Part shown: piece after piece, positions 1 to 9,247 of the stretch
Layout: each line of letters opens with the position of its first letter
Position numbering within the stretch: position 1 is the first letter of the stretch
Assembly: GCA_913050105.1 (NCBI GenBank)
Contig: CAJWZN010000005.1
Span: 1 to 30,391 of the forward strand
Length of the DNA stretch: 30,391 bases
Reading direction: 5' to 3'
Origin: an uncultured Synechococcus sp.
Lineage (GTDB): Bacteria > Cyanobacteriota > Cyanobacteriia > PCC-6307 > Cyanobiaceae
The notes under the pieces: model-generated
What the model was told of the DNA's origin: nothing
The model's database searches: none
The model's input: only the letters and a program-made list of their open reading frames with translations
Made by a program: the position numbers and the translations under genes

Positions 1-857
1 CGCAATTCCTCCGGTCCCGGCGGTGGACGATCTCCAGCCAGCATCAATTCTTGCTGGCGGTAGTTGCTTCCGGGATGATCCGGCAGCAACACGGTGTATC
101 CATGCTCGGCCAACACCTCACCCCAACCCTCAAAAGACTCCGGCTCGTCCCAGAGACCATGTGAAATCACCACCAAACGGCCATTGGGAGCGGATGGAAG
201 CAGGCTGATCAATCTCAGCGATTCAGGTCGATGCGGAACCGACAGCTGCAACATCTCACGCTTCCAGCGACCGGAGAGCGGTTTTCTCAGAGCAGGATCC
301 ACAGTCGCAGAAGGTCCGGCTTTGACAAGAGCGACTCCCTGCTCAAGATTGACCTTGAGGCGATTGGCCGCATCAGAGACCCGTGAAAGATCGAGCGATG
401 CCTCATCGCCCGGCAGTTCACGCAGAAAACCAAGGATGTTGGGCTCACCCTTGCGCGCTGCCCGGCTCAGGGTGTCGGTCAGTGTTTTCCCGCTGGTATC
501 AATCTCAACCCCCTGGAGATCAACGAAATACGTCGCAGCAGCGAGGGCCTGCTCCAACAGGGGCTGTCCTGACGCACCTCGAAGAAATTTCTCGGTCTGA
601 ATTGGCAAGGGAGTTAAGAACACTGTTCGCAGCAACCCCAGCAACTGACCGCTGCTGACCGACTCCAGTTCGGCGAGATCCGGGCTTGAACGAATCAGCT
701 CTTCAACAGACTGAGCACCCGAAAAATTGATGGTGATGTTGGTCTGAAGGAATGGCATCCGCAGCACCAAACGCTCAAGAGCCTCAGCTGGGCTGGCCGT
801 GGCTGCAATAACGAGACCTCCAAGTAAGGCCGTCAGACCAGTACGAAAGCGGTTCAT
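1..857 (-). CDS. Exported DUF1400 / alpha-beta hydrolase family protein (3' end outside window)
   Basis: About 285 N-terminal residues are present; the gene runs off the left edge. The start ATG (855-857) shares one base with the uvrA stop, which argues for translational coupling. The protein opens with a basic stretch and a hydrophobic signal peptide ending near residue 26 (ASPAEA), so it should be exported. Residues from about 27 to 150 look like the cyanobacterial DUF1400 region (LERLVLRMPF at its start). After it begins an alpha/beta-hydrolase fold with VVISHGLWDEPESF and then LLPDHPGSNYRQQ. The nucleophile elbow would lie beyond the window, so catalysis cannot be confirmed. Family members are annotated as dienelactone-hydrolase-like, with substrates unknown. 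It is probably co-transcribed with recN and uvrA, though no functional link is obvious. A stand-alone DUF1400 relative lies at 7523-8104. Confidence 0.85.
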   Translation of the reverse strand, partial: MNRFRTGLTALLGGLVIAATASPAEALERLVLRMPFLQTNITINFSGAQSVEELIRSSPDLAELESVSSGQLLGLLRTVFLTPLPIQTEKFLRGASGQPLLEQALAAATYFVDLQGVEIDTSGKTLTDTLSRAARKGEPNILGFLRELPGDEASLDLSRVSDAANRLKVNLEQGVALVKAGPSATVDPALRKPLSGRWKREMLQLSVPHRPESLRLISLLPSAPNGRLVVISHGLWDEPESFEGWGEVLAEHGYTVLLPDHPGSNYRQQELMLAGDRPPPGPEEL

Positions 858-3835
858 CAGGCAGCAATCGCGGGGGTCTCAGCTGGATGTTGCTCGAGAA
901 CACGCGCGAGATAGTGCCCCGTGTGACTGGTCGAATGCTGGGCCACCTCCTCGGGAGTGCCCGTCACCAAAATCTCGCCCCCCTTATCACCCCCCTCAGG
1001 ACCGAGATCAATGATCCAGTCCGAGCAACGAACCACATCAAGGTTGTGCTCAATGCAGATGATCGAGTTCCCTTTATCAACAAGACGCTGCATCACATCC
1101 ATCAGCTTGTGCACGTCGTAAAAACTGAGACCGGTGGTGGGTTCGTCGATCAGGTACAGAGTTTTACCGGTGGCCCGGCGCGACAATTCCGTCGCCAGCT
1201 TCACGCGCTGGGCTTCACCACCGGAGAGGGTGGGAGCCGGCTGGCCGAGCTTCACGTAACCGAGACCCACATCCACGAGGGTCCGCAGACGATCAGCCGC
1301 CTGAGGAATCGCATCGAATACATCAGCAGCCTGTTCCACAGTCATCTGCAGCACGTCGGCGATGGTGTGGCCCTTGTATTTGACCTGCAGGGTCTCACGG
1401 TTAAAGCGGGCGCCTTTGCAGACATCGCACTGAACGTAGACATCCGGCAGGAAATTCATCTCAATCACGTTCACGCCCTGTCCGCGACAGGCTTCGCAGC
1501 GACCTCCCTTCACGTTGAAACTGAACTGCCCCACCTGATAGCCGCGGGCCTTGGCTTCCACAGTGGCGGCAAACACCTGTCGAATCGGATCGAATGCCCC
1601 GGTGTAAGTCGCCGGGTTGGATCGAGGCGTTCGGCCGATTGGGCTCTGATCGATCACGATCACTTTGTCGATCGACTTGAGACCCCGCAGCTCACCCAGC
1701 CCCTGCGGGAACGGCACCTTCAGCCCCAGACCGTTCTCCAAAGCTGGATGAAGCAACTCGTTCACGAGGGTGCTCTTGCCGCTGCCACTGACCCCAGTGA
1801 CAGACACCAGCCTGCCGAGCGGAAACTCAACACTCACATTCTTGAGGTTGTTCCGGTTGCAGTCGATCAACTTCAAAGAGCGTGAACCGTTCTGACGACG
1901 CTCAGGCGGAGTGGGAATCGCACGACGACCACTGAGATAGGCGCCAGTAATGGAGTCCTCGCTGGCGACCAGATCATCAAAAGATCCCTCCGCAACGATG
2001 TGGCCGCCATGCACACCCGCACCGGGGCCAATGTCCACAACGTGATCGGCAGCACGAATCGTGTCCTCATCGTGCTCAACCACGACCAGGGTGTTTCCCA
2101 GATCACGCAGCCGCGCCAACGTGTTGAGCAGGCGATCGTTATCTCGCTGGTGAAGACCGATGCTCGGCTCATCCAGCACATACAAAACGCCTGTGAGCCC
2201 AGCGCCGATCTGAGTGGCCAGACGAATCCTCTGCGCCTCTCCTCCAGACAACGTCATGGCCGGCCGATCCAGACTCAGGTAATCCAGGCCGACGTCCAGC
2301 AGGAACTTCAACCTGAGCCGGATCTCTCTCAGCACCAGATCACCAATCTGGATCTGTCGATCATTCAGCAGCGGGTCAGCACCCTCATGGCTGCCGACAC
2401 CCATCAGCTGCTCAATGCGATCGAGGGTCTGCCCAACACTCACAGCCGTGAGCTCAGGGATATGAAAAGGACCCACCTGAACGGCTAGTGCCTCGGGCCG
2501 CAGCCGCTTGCCGCCACAGGCTTCGCAGGCCACCAACTCGAGATACTTCTCCAGCTTCTGACGCTGGGCTTCACCGCTGGCATCCCGCAGCTGACGCTCA
2601 AGGATCGGCAAGATCCCCTCGAAGGGCCGGTTGTAACCGGCTTTGCCCTTGCGGTAGCGGCTATCCGCCTGAATCAGGATGGGCTCCTGACTGCCATGCA
2701 ACAGAACATCCCTCTGCTCATCGCTGAGCTCATTCCAAGGTGTTTTGATCTCGAATCCGAAGGCTTCACCGACGGAATAGAGCAGCGAGAAGTAATAGCT
2801 GTTGTCTTTTTCCGCCCAAGGTGCGACCGCCGCATACACCGGCTGAGTGGGATCGGGAATGACCCGATCCACGGTGAACTTGCGCAGATGACCAATGCCG
2901 TGGCATGACTCACAAGCGCCATAGGGGCTGTTGAACGAGAACAGACGCGGAGACAATTCCTCCATCACCGCACCGTGCACTGGGCAAGCGAAGTTTTCGG
3001 AGTAAAGACGCTCGCGGTCAACACCCTCTGGCAGCTCCTCCCCCTTCTTTGGCACCACCTCCACAAGAGCAAGACCATCCGCACGTTTGAGGGCGGTGCG
3101 CAGCGAATCGGTGAGTCGCTCCTGAACCCCCTCCCGGGCCACAAGACGATCAACCACCACCTCGATGTTGTGGCTGTGGTTCTTATCCAGCTCGATGTTG
3201 TCGGAAAGTTCGCGTACCTCTCCATTGATGCGTACACGGGCAAAACCTTCAGCCGCCAAGCCACTGATGAGCTTGGTGTGAGTTCCCTTTTTGCCCCGCA
3301 CCACCGGTGCCAGCAGCTGGTAGCGAGTTGCCTCCGGCAGAAGCAGGATCTGATCGACCATTTCGTCGATGCTCTGCGGCTTGATCGAACGCCCGCACTT
3401 GGGGCAGTGAGGTTCCCCAGCCCTGCCGAAAAGCAGCCGGAGATAGTCCTGAATCTCAGTGACGGTTCCAACAGTCGAACGAGGGTTATGACTGGTGGAT
3501 TTCTGATCGATTGAAATCGCCGGAGACAAACCCTCGATGGCATCCACATCCGGTTTGTCCACCTGGCCTAGGAACTGGCGGGCATAGGCAGACAGGCTTT
3601 CGACGTAACGGCGCTGACCCTCAGCAAAAATCGTGTCGAAGGCAAGTGAGCTCTTGCCGCTTCCACTCACCCCGGTGAAAACAACAAGCTTGTTTCGCGG
3701 GATCGTGACGTTGACGTTCTTGAGGTTGTGTTGACGTGCCCCTCTCACCCGGATCACGTCGTCCTGCTGAGTCACATGCGGCGGCAGGGATGTTGGCTTC
3801 GAATCAGTGCTCTTGGCAGCAGTTCGCCCCATCAC
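857..3835 (-). CDS. uvrA: Excinuclease ABC subunit A
   Basis: UvrA is the ATP-driven damage-recognition subunit of nucleotide excision repair; it loads UvrB on lesions in the cytoplasm. The protein has about 990 residues, somewhat longer than typical bacterial UvrA. Visible elements: first Walker A GVSGSGKS at residues 55-62; a zinc-binding module with CPVHG and CESCHG flanking the SPRLFSFNSPYGA segment; signature LSGGEAQRIRLA with Walker B LYVLDEPSIGL; second Walker A GVSGSGKST; second zinc module CEACRGQG...CDVCKGARFN; second signature LSGGEAQRVKLA with LYLIDEPTTGL. The second Walker B is followed by SFYDV where many bacteria have HFxDI. Two adjacent starts exist, GTG at 3835 and ATG at 3832; they differ by one residue. 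It lies 42 bases downstream of recN and overlaps the hydrolase gene by one base, so a recN-uvrA-hydrolase operon is likely. Confidence 0.98.
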   Translation of the reverse strand: MMGRTAAKSTDSKPTSLPPHVTQQDDVIRVRGARQHNLKNVNVTIPRNKLVVFTGVSGSGKSSLAFDTIFAEGQRRYVESLSAYARQFLGQVDKPDVDAIEGLSPAISIDQKSTSHNPRSTVGTVTEIQDYLRLLFGRAGEPHCPKCGRSIKPQSIDEMVDQILLLPEATRYQLLAPVVRGKKGTHTKLISGLAAEGFARVRINGEVRELSDNIELDKNHSHNIEVVVDRLVAREGVQERLTDSLRTALKRADGLALVEVVPKKGEELPEGVDRERLYSENFACPVHGAVMEELSPRLFSFNSPYGACESCHGIGHLRKFTVDRVIPDPTQPVYAAVAPWAEKDNSYYFSLLYSVGEAFGFEIKTPWNELSDEQRDVLLHGSQEPILIQADSRYRKGKAGYNRPFEGILPILERQLRDASGEAQRQKLEKYLELVACEACGGKRLRPEALAVQVGPFHIPELTAVSVGQTLDRIEQLMGVGSHEGADPLLNDRQIQIGDLVLREIRLRLKFLLDVGLDYLSLDRPAMTLSGGEAQRIRLATQIGAGLTGVLYVLDEPSIGLHQRDNDRLLNTLARLRDLGNTLVVVEHDEDTIRAADHVVDIGPGAGVHGGHIVAEGSFDDLVASEDSITGAYLSGRRAIPTPPERRQNGSRSLKLIDCNRNNLKNVSVEFPLGRLVSVTGVSGSGKSTLVNELLHPALENGLGLKVPFPQGLGELRGLKSIDKVIVIDQSPIGRTPRSNPATYTGAFDPIRQVFAATVEAKARGYQVGQFSFNVKGGRCEACRGQGVNVIEMNFLPDVYVQCDVCKGARFNRETLQVKYKGHTIADVLQMTVEQAADVFDAIPQAADRLRTLVDVGLGYVKLGQPAPTLSGGEAQRVKLATELSRRATGKTLYLIDEPTTGLSFYDVHKLMDVMQRLVDKGNSIICIEHNLDVVRCSDWIIDLGPEGGDKGGEILVTGTPEEVAQHSTSHTGHYLARVLEQHPAETPAIAA

Positions 3836-3877
3836 GCCCCGATCGAAAGCACACGAGCTTAAGAACTCTGCCCTCGC

Positions 3878-5560
3878 TCAAGCCGATCGCTGGTCCAGCA
3901 GGCTTGCCGCATAGGCGTCGGCCTGCTCACCGCCAGCCAGCTCCGCCAGCTCCTGACGCCGGGCCTGAGTGTCCCGCAGATAGGACACCCGAGAGTGGGT
4001 TGAACCGTTGATGACTGTCTTGCTGACCTGAAAGTGGTGGTCTGCCACGGCCGCCACCAAAGGCTGATGTGTGACGCAGAACACCTGCCGCTGGCGGGCG
4101 AGGGAGTGAAGCAGATCGGCCATCGCACCGCTCACACGACCGCTCACACCTGCATCGATTTCGTCGAACAGCAACGTGCTGGAGCCGTCCACGGCCGCGA
4201 GGATCGTCTTCAGAGCCAGCAGGAAACGAGACATCTCTCCACCTGATGCAACGTCCGTCAGAGGCGCCATGGGCTGGCCGGGATTGGCGGAGAACAGGAA
4301 GCTCACGCCATCGGCACCGTGCTCCGCTGGCGCCACAGGAAGCAACTCCACCGAAAAGCGAACGTTCACCAGGCCCATCGGCGGCAACAGATCCAGCAGA
4401 GCGGATTGCAACTGCTGCCCAGCCCGCTGACGCGCCTCATGCAAATCGACATTGATGCGATCCCGTTCCAACCGCTGCGCCAGCTCCGCAGCCTGCAATC
4501 GTTCCAATTCAGCAGCGAATCCCCCCTCACCAAGACGTTCGCGCAGAAAATCGCGACGTTCGATCAACCCCGCAAGATCGAGACCCTCTCGACGCTGCAG
4601 CCGCTTCAGCTCAACAAGACGCAGCTGGATCTGATCGAGATGGTCTGGATCGCTCTCCAGAGCAAATCCGTATTGATTCAGAGAGCGCAGCAACCCTTCG
4701 ATCACCGCCTCGAGGTCCACAGCCTGGTCTCGCAGGGATTCCAATGAAGAATCGAGCTGGGCCATCACCTGCAACTCGTGGATGGCCGCTGCCAGATGGT
4801 CCTGGAGAGACGGAGCCTGTTCTGCGCCGTCGCGGAAACGACGGAACAGGCAGGCAAGCCCTTCCTGAAGCCGAACCCCATGCACAAGTCGGTCCTGCTC
4901 CTGCTCCAGCAACAACTGTTCCGCGGGATCATCCAATTGAGCCGCCTCCAGCTGCTCCAGCAGCTGGTCCTGTTCAGCACGCTCCTCCTCGCTGCGCTGC
5001 TGATCCCGCTCACAACGCATCAGGGCCGCGGCCGAATCACGCCAGTGCTGCCAGGCCATGGATGCTTGCTGCAGCCGTACCTCCTGCTCCGCGCCGCCGA
5101 GACGATCAAGCCAGTTCCGCTGCTGCCCCGGACGGGAGAGCTGCTGCGTCTGTCCCTGAACGGTTAAGTCGATCAGCAAAGGGCGCAGATCCTGCAGTTG
5201 CTGACGATTGACAGCTGTTCCGTTGAGACGGGATCGACTGGAAAAACGCTCTCCTTCCTGACGTTTCCACTCCCGGCTGATCAGCAGTTCCTCCTCAAGC
5301 TCAAACCCGGCATCAAGCAACCAGTGCTCCAGAGCCTCATTGAGTTGAAAACTGGCTTCGATTCGAGCCCGGTCGCATCCAGTGCGTAACAGCCGAATTC
5401 CCGCTGCGCCCTGAGCTCCTCCAAGCACGGCATCCAAAGCATCGAGAAGAATGGACTTTCCAGCACCCGTCTCCCCCGTAAGCACTGTGAAACCAGCGCT
5501 GAACTCAAGCTCGAGCTGGTCGATCAGAGCGATGTTCTGCAACTGCAGACCGGTGAGCAC
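3878..5560 (-). CDS. recN: DNA repair protein RecN (SMC-like ATPase)
   Basis: RecN is an SMC-like ATPase acting early in recombinational repair of double-strand breaks. The 560-residue length fits the family. The N-terminus MLTGLQLQNIALID is typical, Walker A is GETGAGKS at residues 29-36, the middle is Glu/Gln/Leu-rich and coiled-coil-like, and the C-terminal half carries the signature ASGGEMSRFLLALK followed by Walker B TLLFDEIDAGVSG and a VTHQPLVAA switch-like segment. The start is GTG at 5560, chosen because the conserved N-terminal strand begins there. It is the first gene of the probable recN-uvrA-hydrolase operon and is divergent from the UbiB-family gene across 77 bases. I see no GTAC-type cyanobacterial LexA box in that gap, so SOS control is not supported by sequence. 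Confidence 0.97.
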   Translation of the reverse strand: MLTGLQLQNIALIDQLELEFSAGFTVLTGETGAGKSILLDALDAVLGGAQGAAGIRLLRTGCDRARIEASFQLNEALEHWLLDAGFELEEELLISREWKRQEGERFSSRSRLNGTAVNRQQLQDLRPLLIDLTVQGQTQQLSRPGQQRNWLDRLGGAEQEVRLQQASMAWQHWRDSAAALMRCERDQQRSEEERAEQDQLLEQLEAAQLDDPAEQLLLEQEQDRLVHGVRLQEGLACLFRRFRDGAEQAPSLQDHLAAAIHELQVMAQLDSSLESLRDQAVDLEAVIEGLLRSLNQYGFALESDPDHLDQIQLRLVELKRLQRREGLDLAGLIERRDFLRERLGEGGFAAELERLQAAELAQRLERDRINVDLHEARQRAGQQLQSALLDLLPPMGLVNVRFSVELLPVAPAEHGADGVSFLFSANPGQPMAPLTDVASGGEMSRFLLALKTILAAVDGSSTLLFDEIDAGVSGRVSGAMADLLHSLARQRQVFCVTHQPLVAAVADHHFQVSKTVINGSTHSRVSYLRDTQARRQELAELAGGEQADAYAASLLDQRSA

Positions 5561-5637
5561 AACAGACCCGGTGATGAATCCGAACGTAGCGGCGACGTGG
5601 TTCGTTTAGAAGGGGGGGCGCAACTGCCCCGACAACC

Positions 5638-7497
5638 ATGACGGCGGAACTAGGGGATTTCATCGAAGCAGCTGGTCTGCTCGAGTACGACCCTGCTGCC
5701 ATCACACGGATTTATGCGGGGCATCCGCAGAGACTGATCCGCAGGCTCTGGCAAACCCTGGTACCGATCGGGTTGCTGCTGCTCGGGGTGGCCTTCGACT
5801 GGATTTTCCAGTTGCTGAAGGATGAAACCCGTGCCAGATCGAGAGCCAAGGAGTGTGCCGAATTACTTGTGGACCTGGGCCCAGCCTTCATCAAGGCAGG
5901 ACAAGCTCTCTCCACCCGACCAGACATTATTCCGCCTCTCCTGCTTGAAGAACTGGCGCAGCTGCAGGATCAACTGCCTGGATTCGACAGTGCACTGGCC
6001 ATGGCATGCATCGAGGAAGATCTCGGGGCACCCGTGGAAGAGATCTACGAACAGCTCGACCGAGATCCCATCTCGGCCGCTTCTCTGGGCCAGGTTCACA
6101 AAGGAACCCTGAAGAACGGACAAAAAGTCGCCGTAAAAGTTCAGCGCCCCGGATTGAGGGAGCAGATCACGCTCGACCTCTACATCGTGCGCAACATCGC
6201 TGCCTGGCTGAATAAAAACGTTGGCCTGATTCGGAGTGACCTGGTCGCACTGATTGATGAACTCGGACGACGCGTGTTCGAGGAAATGGATTATCTGAAC
6301 GAAGCGTCCAATGCGGAAGCCTTCCGAGATCTACACGTTCACAACCCCCGGATCGCGGTACCAGCCATCCACCACAACGCCACAAGCCGCCGTGTTCTCA
6401 CGATGGAATGGATCGATGGCGTGAAGTTGACCAATCTCGATGCCGTGCGCGAGCTGGGCATCGATCCCGACGACATGGTGGAGGTTGGTGTGAACTGCAG
6501 CCTCCAGCAACTGCTGGAACACGGTTTTTTCCACGCTGATCCCCATCCAGGCAACCTTCTGGCCCTGAAGGACGGCCGCCTTTGTTACCTGGACTTCGGG
6601 ATGATGAGCGAGGTGAGCCGGGAATCACGCACGGGCTTGATTCAGGCCGTGGTGCACCTTGTTAATCGCAACTTCGGCAAACTATCGAAGGATTTCGTCA
6701 CCCTCGGATTTTTGGCGGAAGATGTGAATCTGGAGCCGATTGTGCCGGCCTTCGAATCCGTCTTCAGTCAGGCGCTGGAAGCCGGGGTGAATCGGATGGA
6801 TTTCAAGGCAGTCACCGACGACATGTCCGGGGTGATGTACAAGTTTCCTTTTCGGGTTCCGCCTTACTACGCCCTGATCATCCGCTCCCTGGTGACCCTG
6901 GAGGGCATCGCCCTGAGTGTTGATCCAGAGTTCAAAATCCTCGGGGCTGCCTATCCCTATTTCGCACGTCGCCTGATGGAGGACCCCGATCCTCAATTGC
7001 GACAGAGCCTCAAGGAAATGTTGTTCGACGGCGATGCGTTCCGCTGGACCCGACTGGAAAATCTTGTCTCCAGTGCTGCCAGCCAGGCAGAGCTGGATCT
7101 GGACACATTGCTCGACCAGTTACTCGACTTCCTCTTCTCTCCGAAGGCCGGTTTACTGCGCAATCAACTGGTCGAAGCAACGGTCGACAAACTCGACACG
7201 TTGGGATGGTCAACGATGCAACGGTTAAGCCGAAGACTCCCTAAGCCGCTTCAACCATCCGGCGTCGGCTACGGGAGCCTGGGTTTATCCGATCCACTGC
7301 TTCAGCTGGAACCAGTGCGGGAGCTGATCAAGGTGATGCAATCCCTCCCCGGATTTACACCGGACCTGGTTCTGAAAAGGATGCCGAGAGTCCTGAATGA
7401 ACCCGACACCCGTCGCATGGGACTGCAGGTTGCCAAAGGCTTGGCCGAACGTGGAGTTGTCCGCCTGGTGAGGGTTGCCGCCGGAGTACCCACCTAA
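5638..7497 (+). CDS. ABC1/AarF/UbiB-family atypical protein kinase
   Basis: The protein has 619 residues. UbiB/ABC1/ADCK proteins are atypical kinases or ATPases tied to quinone and isoprenoid lipid metabolism; plant and cyanobacterial members also act in plastoquinone or tocopherol metabolism. Hallmarks are all visible: a hydrophobic N-terminal segment (about 41-60), the KxGQ motif KAGQALSTRPD (K86-Q89), the Ala-rich loop ISAASLGQVHKG in place of a Gly-rich loop, the nucleotide-binding lysine in VAVKVQRPG (K167), the catalytic loop HADPHPGN (D301) and the metal-binding DFG (D319). About 180 residues after the kinase core have no clear domain to me. A short G-rich hairpin (5615-5630) sits just before the ATG. 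The DUF1400 gene follows after 25 bases and is probably co-transcribed. Cyanobacteria carry several paralogs, so the exact substrate cannot be assigned. Confidence 0.95.
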   Translation: MTAELGDFIEAAGLLEYDPAAITRIYAGHPQRLIRRLWQTLVPIGLLLLGVAFDWIFQLLKDETRARSRAKECAELLVDLGPAFIKAGQALSTRPDIIPPLLLEELAQLQDQLPGFDSALAMACIEEDLGAPVEEIYEQLDRDPISAASLGQVHKGTLKNGQKVAVKVQRPGLREQITLDLYIVRNIAAWLNKNVGLIRSDLVALIDELGRRVFEEMDYLNEASNAEAFRDLHVHNPRIAVPAIHHNATSRRVLTMEWIDGVKLTNLDAVRELGIDPDDMVEVGVNCSLQQLLEHGFFHADPHPGNLLALKDGRLCYLDFGMMSEVSRESRTGLIQAVVHLVNRNFGKLSKDFVTLGFLAEDVNLEPIVPAFESVFSQALEAGVNRMDFKAVTDDMSGVMYKFPFRVPPYYALIIRSLVTLEGIALSVDPEFKILGAAYPYFARRLMEDPDPQLRQSLKEMLFDGDAFRWTRLENLVSSAASQAELDLDTLLDQLLDFLFSPKAGLLRNQLVEATVDKLDTLGWSTMQRLSRRLPKPLQPSGVGYGSLGLSDPLLQLEPVRELIKVMQSLPGFTPDLVLKRMPRVLNEPDTRRMGLQVAKGLAERGVVRLVRVAAGVPT

Positions 7498-7522
7498 ATT
7501 CCAGCAATTCCGGGGCTGTCTG

Positions 7523-8104
7523 ATGTCCACTCGCCATGCGCGCCGTCGTCGCCTTCTAGCCCTGACCACAAGCTGTGGATTGGGAATGCTCTCCATTGGA
7601 ATGCCGGCACAGGCAGCGATGGATGTGGCTCTGGTAAGCGGAGCATTCAGACGATCGATACAGGTGAGCGACATCGCGCATCTCGCCAAAACCGAAGAAC
7701 CCCGCGGATTGCTGAGCGACCTGCTCAAGCTGTCTGGTCAGGACCCAGCTCAGGTTGCGGAGTTGCTCAACAAAAACCTTGATGTTCCTTTGGTTCTCAC
7801 CAGCAGATTGATGAACACGCGCATCGGCGAGGCCTTGACCCGCCGAATTGCTCAGATCATTTACCCCATCACCTCTTCCGAAAGCTCAGTGAGCGTTCCC
7901 GCCATACGAGCTGCGGTCATTGGAGGGTTGCAACGCCCTGAAGGTCTTACTGCGGTCAGTTTTCTGGAGGCCTATCCCAACCCGGTGATGGCTGTGAACC
8001 TCCCCGCTCTGTTCACGGTGATCGAAAAAGCTGAATCGATTGCAGGACTGGTGCAGTTTTTCTCCGACTCCCCCCTGGATGGCCTGAAAGAGCCCAACCC
8101 CTGA
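7523..8104 (+). CDS. Small exported DUF1400-type protein
   Basis: This 193-residue protein starts at ATG 7523; an upstream in-frame ATG at 7475 would overlap the kinase gene and spoil the signal peptide. An Arg-rich start (MSTRHARRRRLLAL) leads into a hydrophobic stretch ending at MPAQA, a convincing Sec signal peptide. The mature part (VALVSGAFRRSIQVSDIAHLAKTEE onwards, with repeated leucine-rich helices) resembles the DUF1400 region that precedes alpha/beta hydrolases in cyanobacteria, such as the gene at 1-857. Here no hydrolase domain follows, and there is no Gly-x-Ser-x-Gly elbow. The location is inferred to be periplasm or thylakoid lumen. It lies 25 bases after the UbiB-like kinase gene, suggesting joint expression. 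The function is unknown; the family assignment is from resemblance only. Confidence 0.8.
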   Translation: MSTRHARRRRLLALTTSCGLGMLSIGMPAQAAMDVALVSGAFRRSIQVSDIAHLAKTEEPRGLLSDLLKLSGQDPAQVAELLNKNLDVPLVLTSRLMNTRIGEALTRRIAQIIYPITSSESSVSVPAIRAAVIGGLQRPEGLTAVSFLEAYPNPVMAVNLPALFTVIEKAESIAGLVQFFSDSPLDGLKEPNP

Positions 8105-8188
8105 GCCTCTTAGATTTCGTCTCAATCTGACCTTCGGCCGGTGCCACTGTTTCAGAACCTCCGTCGTCGCTTTTCTGCCTCCCCTGTC

Positions 8189-9247
8189 ATGCAGGATTGG
8201 CCGGGATTGATCGAGGCTTATCGAGCTTGGCTTCCTGTCACGGACAGCACACCGGTCATCACCCTGCGAGAAGGGGCCACTCCCCTGATCCCAGTGCCAT
8301 CGGTTGCCGAACGGATCGGCAAGGGTGTGAAGGTGTTTGTGAAATACGACGGCCTCAATCCAACGGGGTCGTTCAAGGACCGCGGCATGACCATGGCCAT
8401 CAGCAAGGCCAAAGAGGTCGGCTGCGAAGCGGTGATCTGTGCCAGCACCGGCAACACCAGCGCCGCGGCCGCGGCCTACGCCCGTCGCGGGGGGATGCGG
8501 GCCTTCGTGCTCATTCCTGATGGGTACGTGGCCCAGGGAAAACTGGCCCAGGCTCTGGTCTATGGAGCAGAGGTGCTTGCCATCCGCGGAAATTTCGACC
8601 GAGCGCTGGACATCGTTCGGGAAGCAGCGGAAAAATATCCAGTCACCCTCGTTAACTCGGTCAATCCCTACCGCTTGCAAGGGCAGAAGACAGCTGCATT
8701 TGAAATCGTGGATGCACTTGGAGACGCACCTGACTGGCTTTGTATTCCGATGGGAAATGCCGGCAATATCACGGCCTACTGGATGGGGTTTCAGGAATAT
8801 CAACAGGCTGGACGCAGCAGATCCCTGCCACGAATGATGGGATTCCAAGCCAGTGGATCAGCACCACTGGTCAACGAGACAACCGTCGAAAATCCCGAAA
8901 CCATCGCCACAGCGATTCGCATCGGCAATCCGGTGAACCGTGAGAAAGCGATTGCCGCACGCCAGGCCAGCAACGGTGCCTTCCTCGACGTCACCGATGC
9001 GGAGATCATCGAGGCCTACAAACTGCTTGGTGGGGAAGAGGGCATCTTCTGTGAACCCGCGAGTGCCGCTTCAGTCGCCGGCCTGCTTAAACGCAAAGAT
9101 GAAGTCCCTGCGGGATCCACCGTGGTTTGTGTTCTCACCGGTAACGGCCTCAAAGACCCTGACTGCGCCATCAACAACAACGACGCAGCCTTCCACACTG
9201 ATCTGAATCCCGACCTCGCCACAGTGGCCGATGTGATGGGCTTCTGA
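8189..9247 (+). CDS. thrC: Threonine synthase
   Basis: This PLP enzyme converts O-phosphohomoserine to threonine. The sequence matches the short bacterial (B. subtilis-like) class throughout: WPGLIEAYRAWLPVTDSTP, the PLP lysine in NPTGSFKDRGM, the ASTGNTSAAAAAYA phosphate loop, LVNSVNPYRLQGQKTAAFE, PMGNAGNITAYWMGF, and VLTGNGLKDPD near the C-terminus. I chose ATG 8189 (352 residues) because it aligns with the usual family start; a GTG at 8141 in the same frame would add 16 basic residues (368 total). Neither has a clear Shine-Dalgarno sequence. It is followed by a strong intrinsic terminator at 9295-9316 and then the likely origin. It is probably the last gene of the kinase-DUF1400-thrC group. 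Confidence 0.96.
   Translation: MQDWPGLIEAYRAWLPVTDSTPVITLREGATPLIPVPSVAERIGKGVKVFVKYDGLNPTGSFKDRGMTMAISKAKEVGCEAVICASTGNTSAAAAAYARRGGMRAFVLIPDGYVAQGKLAQALVYGAEVLAIRGNFDRALDIVREAAEKYPVTLVNSVNPYRLQGQKTAAFEIVDALGDAPDWLCIPMGNAGNITAYWMGFQEYQQAGRSRSLPRMMGFQASGSAPLVNETTVENPETIATAIRIGNPVNREKAIAARQASNGAFLDVTDAEIIEAYKLLGGEEGIFCEPASAASVAGLLKRKDEVPAGSTVVCVLTGNGLKDPDCAINNNDAAFHTDLNPDLATVADVMGF

Noticed and set aside
887..1885. Open plus-strand frame of 332 codons opposite uvrA
   Set aside because: It lies wholly within the well-supported uvrA gene on the other strand, and its protein has no recognisable motif; high GC makes such antisense frames common.
5561..5637. LexA (SOS) box upstream of recN
   Set aside because: No GTAC half-site of the cyanobacterial type is present in the 77-base gap.
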